Source of the DNA: UBA7672 sp965279205 | Lineage (GTDB): Bacteria > Pseudomonadota > Alphaproteobacteria > Caulobacterales > Hyphomonadaceae | Length of the DNA: 64,000 nucleotides | Assembly: GCA_965279205.1 (NCBI GenBank) | Contig: OZ257144.1 | Coordinates: forward strand, 868,001 to 932,000 | Direction: 5' to 3' | Shown: piece by piece, positions 41,883 through 50,886 of the stretch | Position numbering within the stretch: position 1 is the first letter of the stretch | How the letters are laid out: each line of letters begins with the position of its first letter | Made by a program: the position numbers and the translations under genes | Notes under the pieces: generated by a model | Databases searched by the model: none | Seen by the model: the letters and a program-made list of their open reading frames with translations, nothing else | What the model was told of the DNA's origin: nothing

Positions 41883-44800
41883 TTACTCGGCCGCCTTCAG
41901 TTCAAGCGGGGCGGCGAGGCGGCTGACGGATTCCTTCGGCACGACGTGAACGAAGTGCCGGACCTCCAGCGACCAGTTGTCGAGCAGCGTGCGCGCATGC
42001 GCCGAACCGGTGCGCGCGACATGTTCTTCGATCAGCGTCCTGAGAACGCCAGCCCAGTGTTCGGTGACAACCGGGCGCCAGATGATCGATTCCGGATTAG
42101 CAATCACGTCGAACTGCCTGTCCGGATCGTAGAGGAAGGCCATGCCGCCGGTCATGCCGGCGCCGAAGTTGTGGCCGACCGATCCGAGGATCACCGCGAC
42201 GCCGCCGGTCATGTATTCGCAGCCGTTCGAGCCGCAGCCCTCGACCACGACGGTTGCGCCGGAGTTGCGCACGGCGAAACGCTCGCCCGCCTGGCCGGCT
42301 GCGAACAGCTTTCCTGACGTGGCGCCATAGAGAACAGTGTTGCCGATGATGGTGTTCTGCTTCGCCTCGTACTTGGCGGTCGAGGGTTGGCGCAGGATGA
42401 TGGTCGCGCCGGAGAGGCCCTTGCCGACATAGTCGTTGGCGTCGCCGATGACTTCCAGCGTCAGGCCCTTCACGCCAAACGCGCCAAGCGACTGGCCGCA
42501 CGAACCTTCGAGGGTCACCGTCAGACGATCCTCCGGAACGCCGTCCATCCCGTGCTTGCGCACGATGTGCGAGGACGCCCGCGTGCCGATGGCGCGGTGA
42601 ACGTTGCGGACGTGATAGTCGAGCTGCATCTTCTCGCCGCGTTCGAAGAAAGCGGCAGCATCGCGCAGAATCTGTTCGTCGAGCGCCTCGGGCACCTCGT
42701 TGCGATGCGTCGGCTTGTAGGTGACGCGCGCTTCTGGGTCCGCCCGCACAAGCAGGGGAGAGAGGTCGAGGTCGTCCAGCATGGCCGAGCCGCGCGAGAT
42801 CTGCGCCAGCAAGTCGGTGCGGCCGATCACTTCGTCGAGACGGGTGAAGCCAAGTTCGGCGAGGATTTCGCGCACTTCCTCAGCAACAAACGTCATCAGG
42901 TTGACGACCTTGTCCGCCGTGCCGGTGAACTTGGCGCGCAGGCGCTCGTCCTGTGTGCAGACGCCGACCGGGCAGGTGTTGGAATGGCACTGGCGCACCA
43001 TGATGCAGCCCATTGCCAGCAGCGAGGCCGTGCCGATGCCGTATTCCTCGGCGCCCAGCATCGCTGCCATGACGATGTCGCGGCCAGTGCGCAGGCCGCC
43101 ATCGGTGCGCAGCGTGACCTGGTCGCGCAGGTTGTTGAGCGTCAACACGTGGTGGGCTTCGGCAAGGCCGATTTCCCACGGCAGGCCGGCGAACTTGATC
43201 GAGGACTGGGGCGAAGCGCCCGTGCCGCCGACATGGCCGGAGATCAGGATGACATCCGCTTTCGCCTTCGCGACGCCGGCCGCGATGGTGCCGACGCCGG
43301 AGCGCGAGACCAGCTTCACGCAGACGCGGCAGTCCGGATTGATCTGCTTCAGATCGTAGATGAGCTGGGCGAGATCCTCGATTGAATAGATGTCATGGTG
43401 CGGCGGCGGCGAAATCAGCATCACGCCGGGCGTCGCATACCGGTTGCGGGCGATGAATTCGGTGACCTTGAAGCCGGGCAGCTGGCCGCCTTCGCCGGGC
43501 TTGGCGCCCTGGGCGACCTTGATCTCGAGCTCCTTGGCATGGTTGAGATACTCGGCGGTGACGCCAAAGCGTCCCGACGCGACCTGCTTGATCGCGGAGT
43601 TGGCGTTGTCGCCGTTCGGCAGCGGCTTGTAGCGCTCGCGCACTTCGCCGCCTTCGCCGGAGACGGATTTCGCGCCGATCCGGTTCATGGCGATGTTGAG
43701 CGTACCGTGCGCTTCGGGTCCGAGGGCGCCAAGCGACATACCGGGCGTCACGAAACGCTTGCGGATCTCGTTGACCGACTGGACGTCGTCGAGCGAGGCG
43801 GGGTTCGCCTGCTTGCGGAAGTCGAGCAGGTCGCGGAGCTGGACGTTCTTCTTCCGCGCATTGGCAAGTTTCGAATACTTGCGGAAGGCGGCGTAGGAGT
43901 TGGTGTCGCAGGCGTGCTGCAGCAGGTGGATGAGTTCGCCGGAGAGAGCGTGGGCATCGCCCTGCGCGCGGACGCGGTAGAAGCCGCCGACGGGCAGCAC
44001 CGCAACCGCCATGTTCCAGGCCTTGCCGTGCAGCTCCATGACCTTGCGTTCGAGCCCGGCGAGACCGATGCCGGAGATGCGGCTGGTCATGCCAGGGAAG
44101 TAGTCGGCAACCAGCGCGCGAGAGAGGCCGAGCGCCTCGAAATTGTAGCCGCCGCGATAGGACGAGATGACCGAGATGCCCATTTTCGAAAGGATCTTGA
44201 GCAGGCCCGCCTCGATCGCCTTCTTGTAGTTGAGGACGATTCTGCCGAGCGGCGCATCGCCAAACAGCCCCTTGGCGTGGCGGTCGGCCAGCGTTTCCTG
44301 GGCCAGATAAGCGTTGACGCAGGTCGCGCCTACGCCAACGAGCACAGCGAAATAGTGCGTGTCAGCGCATTCGGCCGAGCGAACGGTGATCGAGCAGAAG
44401 GTGCGCAGGCCATGGCTGACCAGCCAGGAGTGAACCGCGCCGGCCGCGAGGATCATCGGGATCGCCGCGCGTTCAGCGCTCTGGTTCTCGTCGGTGAGGA
44501 CGATGTGGCTCTGGCCGGATGAAACGGCGACACGCGCTTCCTCACGGATGCGGTCGACGGCGTGCTTCAGCGACAGGCCGGGCGTGTTGCGCGAGACAGT
44601 GAAGGTGCAGTCGATGACGGCAACCTGCTCGCCGATCTCGGTGAGCATGCGGCTGTACATGCCGTTGGTCAGTACCGGGCTTTCGAGTACGAAGACATTG
44701 GACTGCGCGCTGTCGTCGGCAAGGATGTTGCCGAGGTTCTTGAAGCGGGTACGCAGCGACATGACGCGCTCCTCGCGGAGCGGGTCGATCGGCGGGTTGG

Positions 44801-46421
44801 TGACCTGCGCGAAGTTCTGTCGGAAGAAGTGCGACAGCGGACGGTAGTGGTCAGAAAGGACGGCGAGGGGGCTATCATCGCCCATCGAGCCGACAGCTTC
44901 CTTGCCGTCTTCCGCCATGGGCGAAAGGATCAGCTCGACGTCTTCCATCGTCATGCCGGCGGCGTGCTGGCGACGCAGGAATTCCTGGCGGTCGTTGTAG
45001 ATGCGCGGCTCCGGGCCGGGGCCGATGCGCGGCTCAAGCTCGACAATGTTGGAGAGCCATTCCTCGTAAGGGTGCGTGCTGGCGAGTTCCTCGATGATGG
45101 CGTCGTGCTCGTAGAATTTGCCTTCTTTCACATCGACCGCGATCATGGCGCCGGGGCCGACGCGGCCCTTGCGGATGATGCGTTCGCCATCGATGGGGCA
45201 CATGCCGGCTTCCGAGCCGACCGCGAGCACGCCGTCATCGGTGAGGGCGTAGCGCATCGGGCGCAGGCCGTTGCGATCCATGCCGGCGATCGCCCAGCGA
45301 CCATCGAACATGGCAAGCGCGGCCGGGCCGTCCCACGGCTCCATCACCGAGTTGGCGTAGGCGTAGAGCGCAAGGCGGCGTCGTGGCGTGATCTTCTCGT
45401 CGCGCGAGACGGCCTCGGGAACCAGAAGCGTCTTGGCCATCGGACCGGTACGGCCGGCGCGGACAAGGAGTTCGAACACGTTGTCGAGCGCCGCCGAGTC
45501 CGAGCCGCCGGGCTGGACGACCGGTTTCACGTCGTCGCCGTGCTCGCCGAAATTGTTCGAGACCATCTTGATCTCGTGGCTGCGCATCCAGTTGATGTTG
45601 CCCGAGATGGTGTTGATCTCGCCATTGTGGGCGAGCATGCGGAAGGGCTGGGCCAGCCGCCATTGCGGGAAGGTGTTGGTCGAATAGCGCTGGTGGTAGA
45701 TCGCAACCGCCGAGACGAAGCGCTTGTCCTTGAGGTCGAGATAGAAGGCGTCGATGTCCGCCGCGAGGAACATGCCCTTGTAGATGAGGGCGCGCGAGGA
45801 GAACGAGCACAGATAAAGGTCGAGGTTCGTTTCGCGCGCGCGGCGCTCGATGCGCCGGCGGCAGATGTAGAGTTGGCGCTCAAGCTCCTGCTCGTCGCGG
45901 CCGAGCAGGTCGCGGAACAGGATCTGCTCGATCTCGGGCCGCGTGGCGTTGGCCTTCATGCCGATAACGGAGGTGTCGATCGGCGGCTGGCGCCAGCCAT
46001 AGATGTAGAAGCCGAAGCGCACGACCTCGGTCTCGATGATCGAGCGGGCGCGTTCCTGCGCGCCAAGGTCGGTGCGCGGCAGGAAGATCTGGCCGACGCA
46101 GACCTGGACATCATCCTTGATCGCATGGCCCTGGGCGCGCACGGCGTCGCGGAAGAAATCCTGCGGAACGTCGACACGGATGCCCGCGCCATCGCCGGTC
46201 TTGCCGTCGGCGTCGACGGCGCCGCGGTGCCAGACGGCCTTGAGCGCACGCAGCGCCATCTCGACGATCTCGCGGCGGGGCGTGCCGTCGATCTGGGCAA
46301 CGAGGCCGACGCCGCACGAATCCTTCTCGTCGGCAGGATTGTAGGCGTTGGCTTCGATGAGGCGGTTGCGCTGCGCTTCGTATCTTTCGCGCCAGGCCTG
46401 GCCTTCAGTTTCTCGTGTCAT
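41883..46421 (-). CDS. gltB: glutamate synthase (NADPH) large subunit
   Basis: GltB makes glutamate from 2-oxoglutarate and glutamine nitrogen. The 1512-residue product is family length. The mature enzyme begins at Cys36 (SCGVGL), the amidotransferase nucleophile, after a propeptide. The central and FMN-binding domains follow; the 3Fe-4S cluster is in CIMVRQCHSNTCPVGVC, and the C-terminal GXGXG beta-helix (GEGGEVRERYKPL onward to FGVKGLTLEVIGDAND) ends the protein. The first codon overlaps the GFA stop (46418-46421). Large antisense frames over this gene are GC-bias shadows. Confidence 0.96.
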   Translation of the reverse strand: MTRETEGQAWRERYEAQRNRLIEANAYNPADEKDSCGVGLVAQIDGTPRREIVEMALRALKAVWHRGAVDADGKTGDGAGIRVDVPQDFFRDAVRAQGHAIKDDVQVCVGQIFLPRTDLGAQERARSIIETEVVRFGFYIYGWRQPPIDTSVIGMKANATRPEIEQILFRDLLGRDEQELERQLYICRRRIERRARETNLDLYLCSFSSRALIYKGMFLAADIDAFYLDLKDKRFVSAVAIYHQRYSTNTFPQWRLAQPFRMLAHNGEINTISGNINWMRSHEIKMVSNNFGEHGDDVKPVVQPGGSDSAALDNVFELLVRAGRTGPMAKTLLVPEAVSRDEKITPRRRLALYAYANSVMEPWDGPAALAMFDGRWAIAGMDRNGLRPMRYALTDDGVLAVGSEAGMCPIDGERIIRKGRVGPGAMIAVDVKEGKFYEHDAIIEELASTHPYEEWLSNIVELEPRIGPGPEPRIYNDRQEFLRRQHAAGMTMEDVELILSPMAEDGKEAVGSMGDDSPLAVLSDHYRPLSHFFRQNFAQVTNPPIDPLREERVMSLRTRFKNLGNILADDSAQSNVFVLESPVLTNGMYSRMLTEIGEQVAVIDCTFTVSRNTPGLSLKHAVDRIREEARVAVSSGQSHIVLTDENQSAERAAIPMILAAGAVHSWLVSHGLRTFCSITVRSAECADTHYFAVLVGVGATCVNAYLAQETLADRHAKGLFGDAPLGRIVLNYKKAIEAGLLKILSKMGISVISSYRGGYNFEALGLSRALVADYFPGMTSRISGIGLAGLERKVMELHGKAWNMAVAVLPVGGFYRVRAQGDAHALSGELIHLLQHACDTNSYAAFRKYSKLANARKKNVQLRDLLDFRKQANPASLDDVQSVNEIRKRFVTPGMSLGALGPEAHGTLNIAMNRIGAKSVSGEGGEVRERYKPLPNGDNANSAIKQVASGRFGVTAEYLNHAKELEIKVAQGAKPGEGGQLPGFKVTEFIARNRYATPGVMLISPPPHHDIYSIEDLAQLIYDLKQINPDCRVCVKLVSRSGVGTIAAGVAKAKADVILISGHVGGTGASPQSSIKFAGLPWEIGLAEAHHVLTLNNLRDQVTLRTDGGLRTGRDIVMAAMLGAEEYGIGTASLLAMGCIMVRQCHSNTCPVGVCTQDERLRAKFTGTADKVVNLMTFVAEEVREILAELGFTRLDEVIGRTDLLAQISRGSAMLDDLDLSPLLVRADPEARVTYKPTHRNEVPEALDEQILRDAAAFFERGEKMQLDYHVRNVHRAIGTRASSHIVRKHGMDGVPEDRLTVTLEGSCGQSLGAFGVKGLTLEVIGDANDYVGKGLSGATIILRQPSTAKYEAKQNTIIGNTVLYGATSGKLFAAGQAGERFAVRNSGATVVVEGCGSNGCEYMTGGVAVILGSVGHNFGAGMTGGMAFLYDPDRQFDVIANPESIIWRPVVTEHWAGVLRTLIEEHVARTGSAHARTLLDNWSLEVRHFVHVVPKESVSRLAAPLELKAAE

Positions 46422-46852
46422 GACTCGCCGTCCTGCGAGCCTGTAAAGCGGGCGAAGACTTCGGCGCCGGTGATACGTGGGGCGTCGCCAGCGAAGTCGT
46501 AATAGGCGGGCTTGGAATCGATGAAGATATGTTCCTCGATCTCGCCCATGCCGGATGCGTCATCGAGACTGCCGGCGGTGACGATCAGATTGTCGGGCGT
46601 GGCGGCGAGACGATAGAACAGCGTCGTTCCGCAGGCGCGGCATGATCCGCGCGCGGCCCAGTCGGAGCTCTTGTACCAGTTTATCTCGTCGGGGTTCGAG
46701 ACCTCGACGCCATCAGTGAACTGAACGCCCATGAAGGGACCGCCAGTCCAGCGTCGGCAGTCTGCGCAGTGGCAGACGTGGATCGCGCCGCGTTCGCCTT
46801 TGCCGGCATAGGCGACGGCGCCACAGAGACAGTGCCCGGTGTTGTTTGTCAT
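46418..46852 (-). CDS. GFA family protein inserted between gltD and gltB
   Basis: This is a 144-residue zinc-binding GFA/CENP-V-like protein. It begins MTNNTGHCLCGAVAYAGKGE, with the C8-x-C10 and H27-C-x-x-C metal-binding patterns (HVCHCADCRR) and C72-x-x-C75 (GSCRACG). The family has diverse and mostly unknown roles. It lies 4 bases after gltD and overlaps gltB by four bases (ATGA), so it is co-transcribed and coupled with glutamate synthase. A function tied to glutamine/glutamate metabolism is not established. Confidence 0.83.
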   Translation of the reverse strand: MTNNTGHCLCGAVAYAGKGERGAIHVCHCADCRRWTGGPFMGVQFTDGVEVSNPDEINWYKSSDWAARGSCRACGTTLFYRLAATPDNLIVTAGSLDDASGMGEIEEHIFIDSKPAYYDFAGDAPRITGAEVFARFTGSQDGES

Positions 46853-46856
46853 CGCA

Positions 46857-48308
46857 TTACTCCGCGGCGATGCGCGAGGCCGTAGCCTTGGCGCGAAGAT
46901 AGAGTTCGATGGAGGCGGCCGCGTCGCGGCCCTCCTTGATGGCCCAGACGACGAGCGAGGCGCCGCGCACGATGTCGCCGGCGGCGAAGACGCCGTCGAG
47001 CGAGGTCATCATGCTGCGATAGTCGACCTTCACGCCGCCCCAGCGATTCACTGACAGGTTCGGTTCGGAGAAGTTTTCGGGCAGGTCTTCGGGATCGAAG
47101 CCCAGCGCCTTGATGACCATGTCGGCTTTCACGTCATAGTCGGAATTGGCAAGTTCTTCCGGCGCCTGGCGGCCGGAGGCGTCCGCGGAGCCTAGCTTCA
47201 TGCGGAAGGCTTTCACGGCTTTTGCGCCGCCGCCCTTCTTTTCGATGACGGCGCGAGGAGAGGCGAGCCAGTCGAACCTGACGCCTTCTTCCTCGGCATT
47301 GGCGACCTCGCGCTGCGAGCCGGGCATGTTGGCGCGATCGCGGCGGTAGAGGCAGGTGACGGACTTCGCGCCCTGGCGGATCGCGGTGCGCACGCAGTCC
47401 ATCGCAGTATCGCCGCCGCCGATGACGACGACATTTTTTGTCTTCGCGTCGAGCTTGCCGTTCGAGAAGTCCTCGACCTCGATGCCGAGGCCGACGCGGT
47501 TGGAGGCGATGAGATAGTCGAGCGCCTTGTGGACGCCCTTGCCGTTTGCGCCGGGCGTCGGGAGTTCGCGTGACTGGTAGACGCCGGTCGCGATGAGCAG
47601 GGCGTCGTGCTTGGCTCGGAGTTCGGCGAGCGAGACGTCCTTGCCGACATCAACGCCGAGCTTGAAGACCACGCCGCCGTCGGCGAGTCTCTTTGTTCTT
47701 CGGTCGACAATCTCTTTCTCGAGCTTGAAGTTCGGGATGCCGTAGATCAGCAGGCCGCCGGCGCGGTCGTGGCGATCATAGATAGTGACCTTGTAACCGG
47801 CAGAGCGAAGCTGGTCGGCGGCGGAGAGGCCTGCGGGGCCGGCGCCGATGATGCCGACGCTTTGGCCGAGTTCGCGCACCGGTTTTAGCGGTGGGACCCA
47901 GCCGCGCTCCCAGGCGGTGTCGGTGATATAGCGTTCGACCGCGCCGATGGTGACGGCGCCGTGGCCGGACTGCTCGATGACGCAGCCGCCTTCGCAGAGA
48001 CGGTCCTGCGGACAGATGCGGCCGCAGACTTCGGGCATGTTCGAGGTGGCGGCGGAAATCTCGTAGGCTTCCTGGAGGCGTCCGGCGGCGGTGAGCATCA
48101 GCCAGTCGGGGATGTTGTTCCCGAGCGGGCAGTGGGTCTGGCAGAACGGCACGCCGCACTGCGAACAGCGGGACGATTGTTCCTTCGCCTTGTCCTCGAT
48201 GTAGTCCGAATAGATCTCGTGGAAATCGCCGCTGCGGCCGGATGCGTCGCGCTTTTCAGGCGTTTCCTGCTCGACCGAGACGAAAGTGAGCATGCGCTGC
48301 TGCGCCAT
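46857..48308 (-). CDS. gltD: glutamate synthase (NADPH) small subunit
   Basis: GltD feeds electrons from NADPH to GltB. The 483-residue product starts at the ATG at 48308 (MAQQRM). The N-terminal 4Fe-4S binding part contains CSQCGVPFCQTHCPLGNN, and a second Cys set is in PEVCGRICPQDRLCEGGC. The FAD site is SVGIIGAGPAGLSAADQL and the NADPH site VVVIGGGDTAMDCVR. It is the first gene of a gltD-GFA-gltB operon. The 227-base region to uppP has no gene. Confidence 0.96.
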   Translation of the reverse strand: MAQQRMLTFVSVEQETPEKRDASGRSGDFHEIYSDYIEDKAKEQSSRCSQCGVPFCQTHCPLGNNIPDWLMLTAAGRLQEAYEISAATSNMPEVCGRICPQDRLCEGGCVIEQSGHGAVTIGAVERYITDTAWERGWVPPLKPVRELGQSVGIIGAGPAGLSAADQLRSAGYKVTIYDRHDRAGGLLIYGIPNFKLEKEIVDRRTKRLADGGVVFKLGVDVGKDVSLAELRAKHDALLIATGVYQSRELPTPGANGKGVHKALDYLIASNRVGLGIEVEDFSNGKLDAKTKNVVVIGGGDTAMDCVRTAIRQGAKSVTCLYRRDRANMPGSQREVANAEEEGVRFDWLASPRAVIEKKGGGAKAVKAFRMKLGSADASGRQAPEELANSDYDVKADMVIKALGFDPEDLPENFSEPNLSVNRWGGVKVDYRSMMTSLDGVFAAGDIVRGASLVVWAIKEGRDAAASIELYLRAKATASRIAAE

Positions 48309-48535
48309 GGGAGCACCTGCGGACTGTATCGCGAGGCGTTTCCATACGGCCGGCGCGGGGAATCGCAACCGGAAATCCCGATATAAGGACCATTTAGGAC
48401 GGGAATTCTAAGCTGATGGTCGCAGAGCAGTCAGCGTGGGCAGAGCTGAGGCGTGTATAGGTACCTTATGAGACCTATGACCGAACCCGCCGCCGGTAAC
48501 CAATCATCCACCATAAAAGGGCGAGACCTTCGATC

Positions 48536-49351
48536 ATGGACACCACGACAATCCTGCAGGCGATCCTGATTGGCCTTGTCGAGGGGCTCACCGAATTCAT
48601 CCCGGTATCGTCGACCGCGCACATTCTGCTGACCCAGGCGGCGCTCGGCTTGCAGACCGAGTTCTGGAACACGTTCGCGGTGATGATCCAGCTCGGCGCC
48701 ATCCTCGCTGTGGTCGCCGTCTACTTCCAGCGATTGTGGGGCGTGCTGATCGGCCTGCCGAAGGATCCGGCCGCGCGGCGCTTTGCACTGTCGGTGATCA
48801 TCGCATGTCTGCCGGCCGTGCTGGCCGCTGCTCTGCTCGGCAGCAAGATCAAGGAAGCGTTCGGGCATCTCGACCTCATCTGCTGGTCGTTGGTGATCGG
48901 CGGCGTGGTGCTGCTGGTGATCGACCGCATCGCGCCCAAGCCGGCCAATACAGATGCGATGACGCTGCCGCTTTACAAGGCCGCGCTGATCGGACTGGCG
49001 CAGATGCTGTCGCTGTTTCCCGGCGTGTCGCGCTCGGGCTCGACGATCGTTGCGTCCATGATGCTGAAGATCGACAAGCGCGCGGCGGCGGAATTCTCGT
49101 TCTTCCTTGCGATCCCGATCATGGTCGGCGCGTTCGCCAAGGACCTGTGGGACAACAAGGACAGTCTGACCGCCGACAATCTCGGCATTATCGCGGTCGG
49201 GTTCGCGGCCTCGTTCGTCTTCGGCTTCATCGTCATCAAGGTGATGCTCGACTTCGTGCAGAAGCGCGGCTTCGCCCTGTTCGGCTGGTGGCGGATTCTG
49301 GTCGGCGGCGCGGGGCTCGCGGCGATCTACTTCGCCGGATTTGGCGCCTAG
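48536..49351 (+). CDS. uppP: undecaprenyl-diphosphatase
   Basis: UppP (BacA) recycles undecaprenyl diphosphate to the monophosphate carrier for peptidoglycan and other wall polymers. The 271-residue inner-membrane protein has eight helices. The signature EGLTEFIPVSSTAH is at residues 17-30 and the second conserved site is PGVSRSGSTIVASM. A purine-rich GGGCGAGA lies upstream of the ATG. It ends in CTAG, sharing its TAG stop with the convergent small membrane gene. Confidence 0.94.
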   Translation: MDTTTILQAILIGLVEGLTEFIPVSSTAHILLTQAALGLQTEFWNTFAVMIQLGAILAVVAVYFQRLWGVLIGLPKDPAARRFALSVIIACLPAVLAAALLGSKIKEAFGHLDLICWSLVIGGVVLLVIDRIAPKPANTDAMTLPLYKAALIGLAQMLSLFPGVSRSGSTIVASMMLKIDKRAAAEFSFFLAIPIMVGAFAKDLWDNKDSLTADNLGIIAVGFAASFVFGFIVIKVMLDFVQKRGFALFGWWRILVGGAGLAAIYFAGFGA

Positions 49352-49680
49352 CCCTTACCGGTCACCGGCCGAAGCACGGCGCGGATGATCAGGGCGCCGA
49401 GCAGGGCGACCAGAGCGACATCGATCCAGCGCGCGAACTGGGTGAAGGCGCCGAGGTTGAGGCCGTCAATCCAATCGGCCATCGAGAAGTTCAGGGCCTT
49501 GAGCAGCGTCCCCACCAGGAAAACGCCGATTAGCGCGATGGCGCAATCGCCCCAGAGCGCGAAAATGCTCTTGCCCCGGACGATCTTGCGCGCCGCGAAT
49601 CCTGCGGCAGTCGCGACCAGAAGCCATGTCGCCAGCAGGCCGAGATCCATGCCGGAATAGTTCAGCGCCAGTTTTTCCAT
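49348..49680 (-). CDS. small membrane protein, GlsB/YeaQ-like
   Basis: This is a 110-residue protein with three hydrophobic segments (~residues 12-32, ~43-65 and ~86-105). LLVATAAGFAARKIVRGKSIFALWGDCAIALIGVFLVGTLL resembles the GlsB/YeaQ/YmgE transglycosylase-associated family of stress-response membrane proteins, but only part of the consensus is kept. The ATG at 49680 is preceded by GGGACA. The TAG stop is shared in CTAG with uppP. Confidence 0.6.
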   Translation of the reverse strand: MEKLALNYSGMDLGLLATWLLVATAAGFAARKIVRGKSIFALWGDCAIALIGVFLVGTLLKALNFSMADWIDGLNLGAFTQFARWIDVALVALLGALIIRAVLRPVTGKG

Positions 49681-49763
49681 TGTCCCGCTCCCCGCTTCCC
49701 CAACTCAAGGGAGGCTAGCGGCGGCGGGGCAGGATGCAAGCTGCGGGTGCGAAATCCGCTGCT

Positions 49764-50753
49764 TCAGACGTCGACGCGCGAGGCTTCGTCGATGTGCGGG
49801 GGCTGGAACTGGCCGTGGGGGCGGTGGCGCCAGAGATAGGTCGGGACAATCGCCTCGACCGATTCCAGCGTCGTGACGCCAAGGTCAGCGAGCGTGCCCA
49901 CGCCCTTGCCGACGACGTTGTCGGATCTCAGGAGCTGGACCTGGTCGCCGGTGATCGGCGGGCCAAAGAACGGATTCAACTTCGAGAGAGCGCCGACGAC
50001 ATAGCCCATCGGAGAGGCGATAAGGATCGGGATCGGCAGCAGCATGCGCGGACGATCGATCTCGCGCGTGATGTATTTCAGGAGCTCGGTCATCGTGTAG
50101 GTGCGTGGGCCGCCGAGTTCGTAGGTCTTGCCGGCGGCTTCGGGCTTCGCAAGCGCGGCGGCGACGGCCGCGGCGACGTCGGCGACATAGACAGGCTGGA
50201 ATTTCGTTGAGCCGGCGATCAGCGGCAGGATCGGCGAAAGACGCGCCATGCGGGCAAAGCGGGTGAAGAAGCCGTCCTCGGGTCCGAACATGATCGAGGG
50301 ACGCAGGATGGTTGCGGTCGGAATGGCTTCGCGGGTCGAGGCTTCGGCATCCGCCTTTGTGCGGGCGTAGCTCGACTTCGAATCCTTCGATGCGCCGATG
50401 GCGGAGACGAGGACCATCTGCTTGATACCGGCTTCGGCGGCGAGGCTGGCGATGTTGGCGGCGCCGAGGGCCTGCGTGCCCTGGAAGCTCTGGGCGCCGG
50501 TCTGGGCGAGGATGCCGACCAGGTTGACGACGGCTTCGGCGTTCTCGAGCGCGCGCTTGATCGAGGCGCGGTTGCGGACATTGGCCTGGACAAGCTGGAC
50601 CTGGCCGACATCGCCGGCCAGTTTCACGTCTCCGGCGATGTGCGGGCGACGCACGGCCACGCGCACCCGCCAGCCCTGGCGGCAGAGGGCGCGGACGACA
50701 TGCCGGCCGAGAAAGCCCGAGCCGCCGAAAACGGTGACGATTTTTCCAGCCAT
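49764..50753 (-). CDS. NDUFA9-like NAD(P)-binding protein
   Basis: This is a 329-residue atypical extended SDR resembling the complex I accessory subunit NDUFA9/39 kDa and its bacterial relatives. The ATG at 50753 with AGAGGAC upstream gives MAGKIVTVFGGSGFLGRHV, whose GGSGFLG is the dinucleotide-binding loop. A RPSIMFGPEDGFFTRFARM segment follows the usual Tyr-x-x-x-Lys position (SYARTKADAE, which keeps Y and K). Alphaproteobacterial members accompany respiratory complex I, but its nuo genes are not in this window. Confidence 0.82.
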   Translation of the reverse strand: MAGKIVTVFGGSGFLGRHVVRALCRQGWRVRVAVRRPHIAGDVKLAGDVGQVQLVQANVRNRASIKRALENAEAVVNLVGILAQTGAQSFQGTQALGAANIASLAAEAGIKQMVLVSAIGASKDSKSSYARTKADAEASTREAIPTATILRPSIMFGPEDGFFTRFARMARLSPILPLIAGSTKFQPVYVADVAAAVAAALAKPEAAGKTYELGGPRTYTMTELLKYITREIDRPRMLLPIPILIASPMGYVVGALSKLNPFFGPPITGDQVQLLRSDNVVGKGVGTLADLGVTTLESVEAIVPTYLWRHRPHGQFQPPHIDEASRVDV

Positions 50754-50886
50754 GAAGTCCTCTTGCGGTGGTCCGGTCGTGTCGGGGCGATAGACCAGAA
50801 TCGGGAGTGGAAGTCCATGTGGCGCATGGCGCCGCATTCGCGGCGACAGGGCCGCCGCGGCAGGGTTTTTCTGATTTTGGGGACGG

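Noticed and set aside
44562..46502. Open frame of 646 codons on the plus strand, antisense to gltB
   Set aside because: It lies fully over gltB, has the composition of a GC-bias shadow (many Arg/Asp/Val/Gly without domain pattern) and no recognisable motif; gltB is certain.
48457..48478. Inverted repeat ATAGGT-N10-ACCTAT upstream of uppP
   Set aside because: Arms of only six bases with a long spacer and no known regulator nearby; not enough to call an operator.
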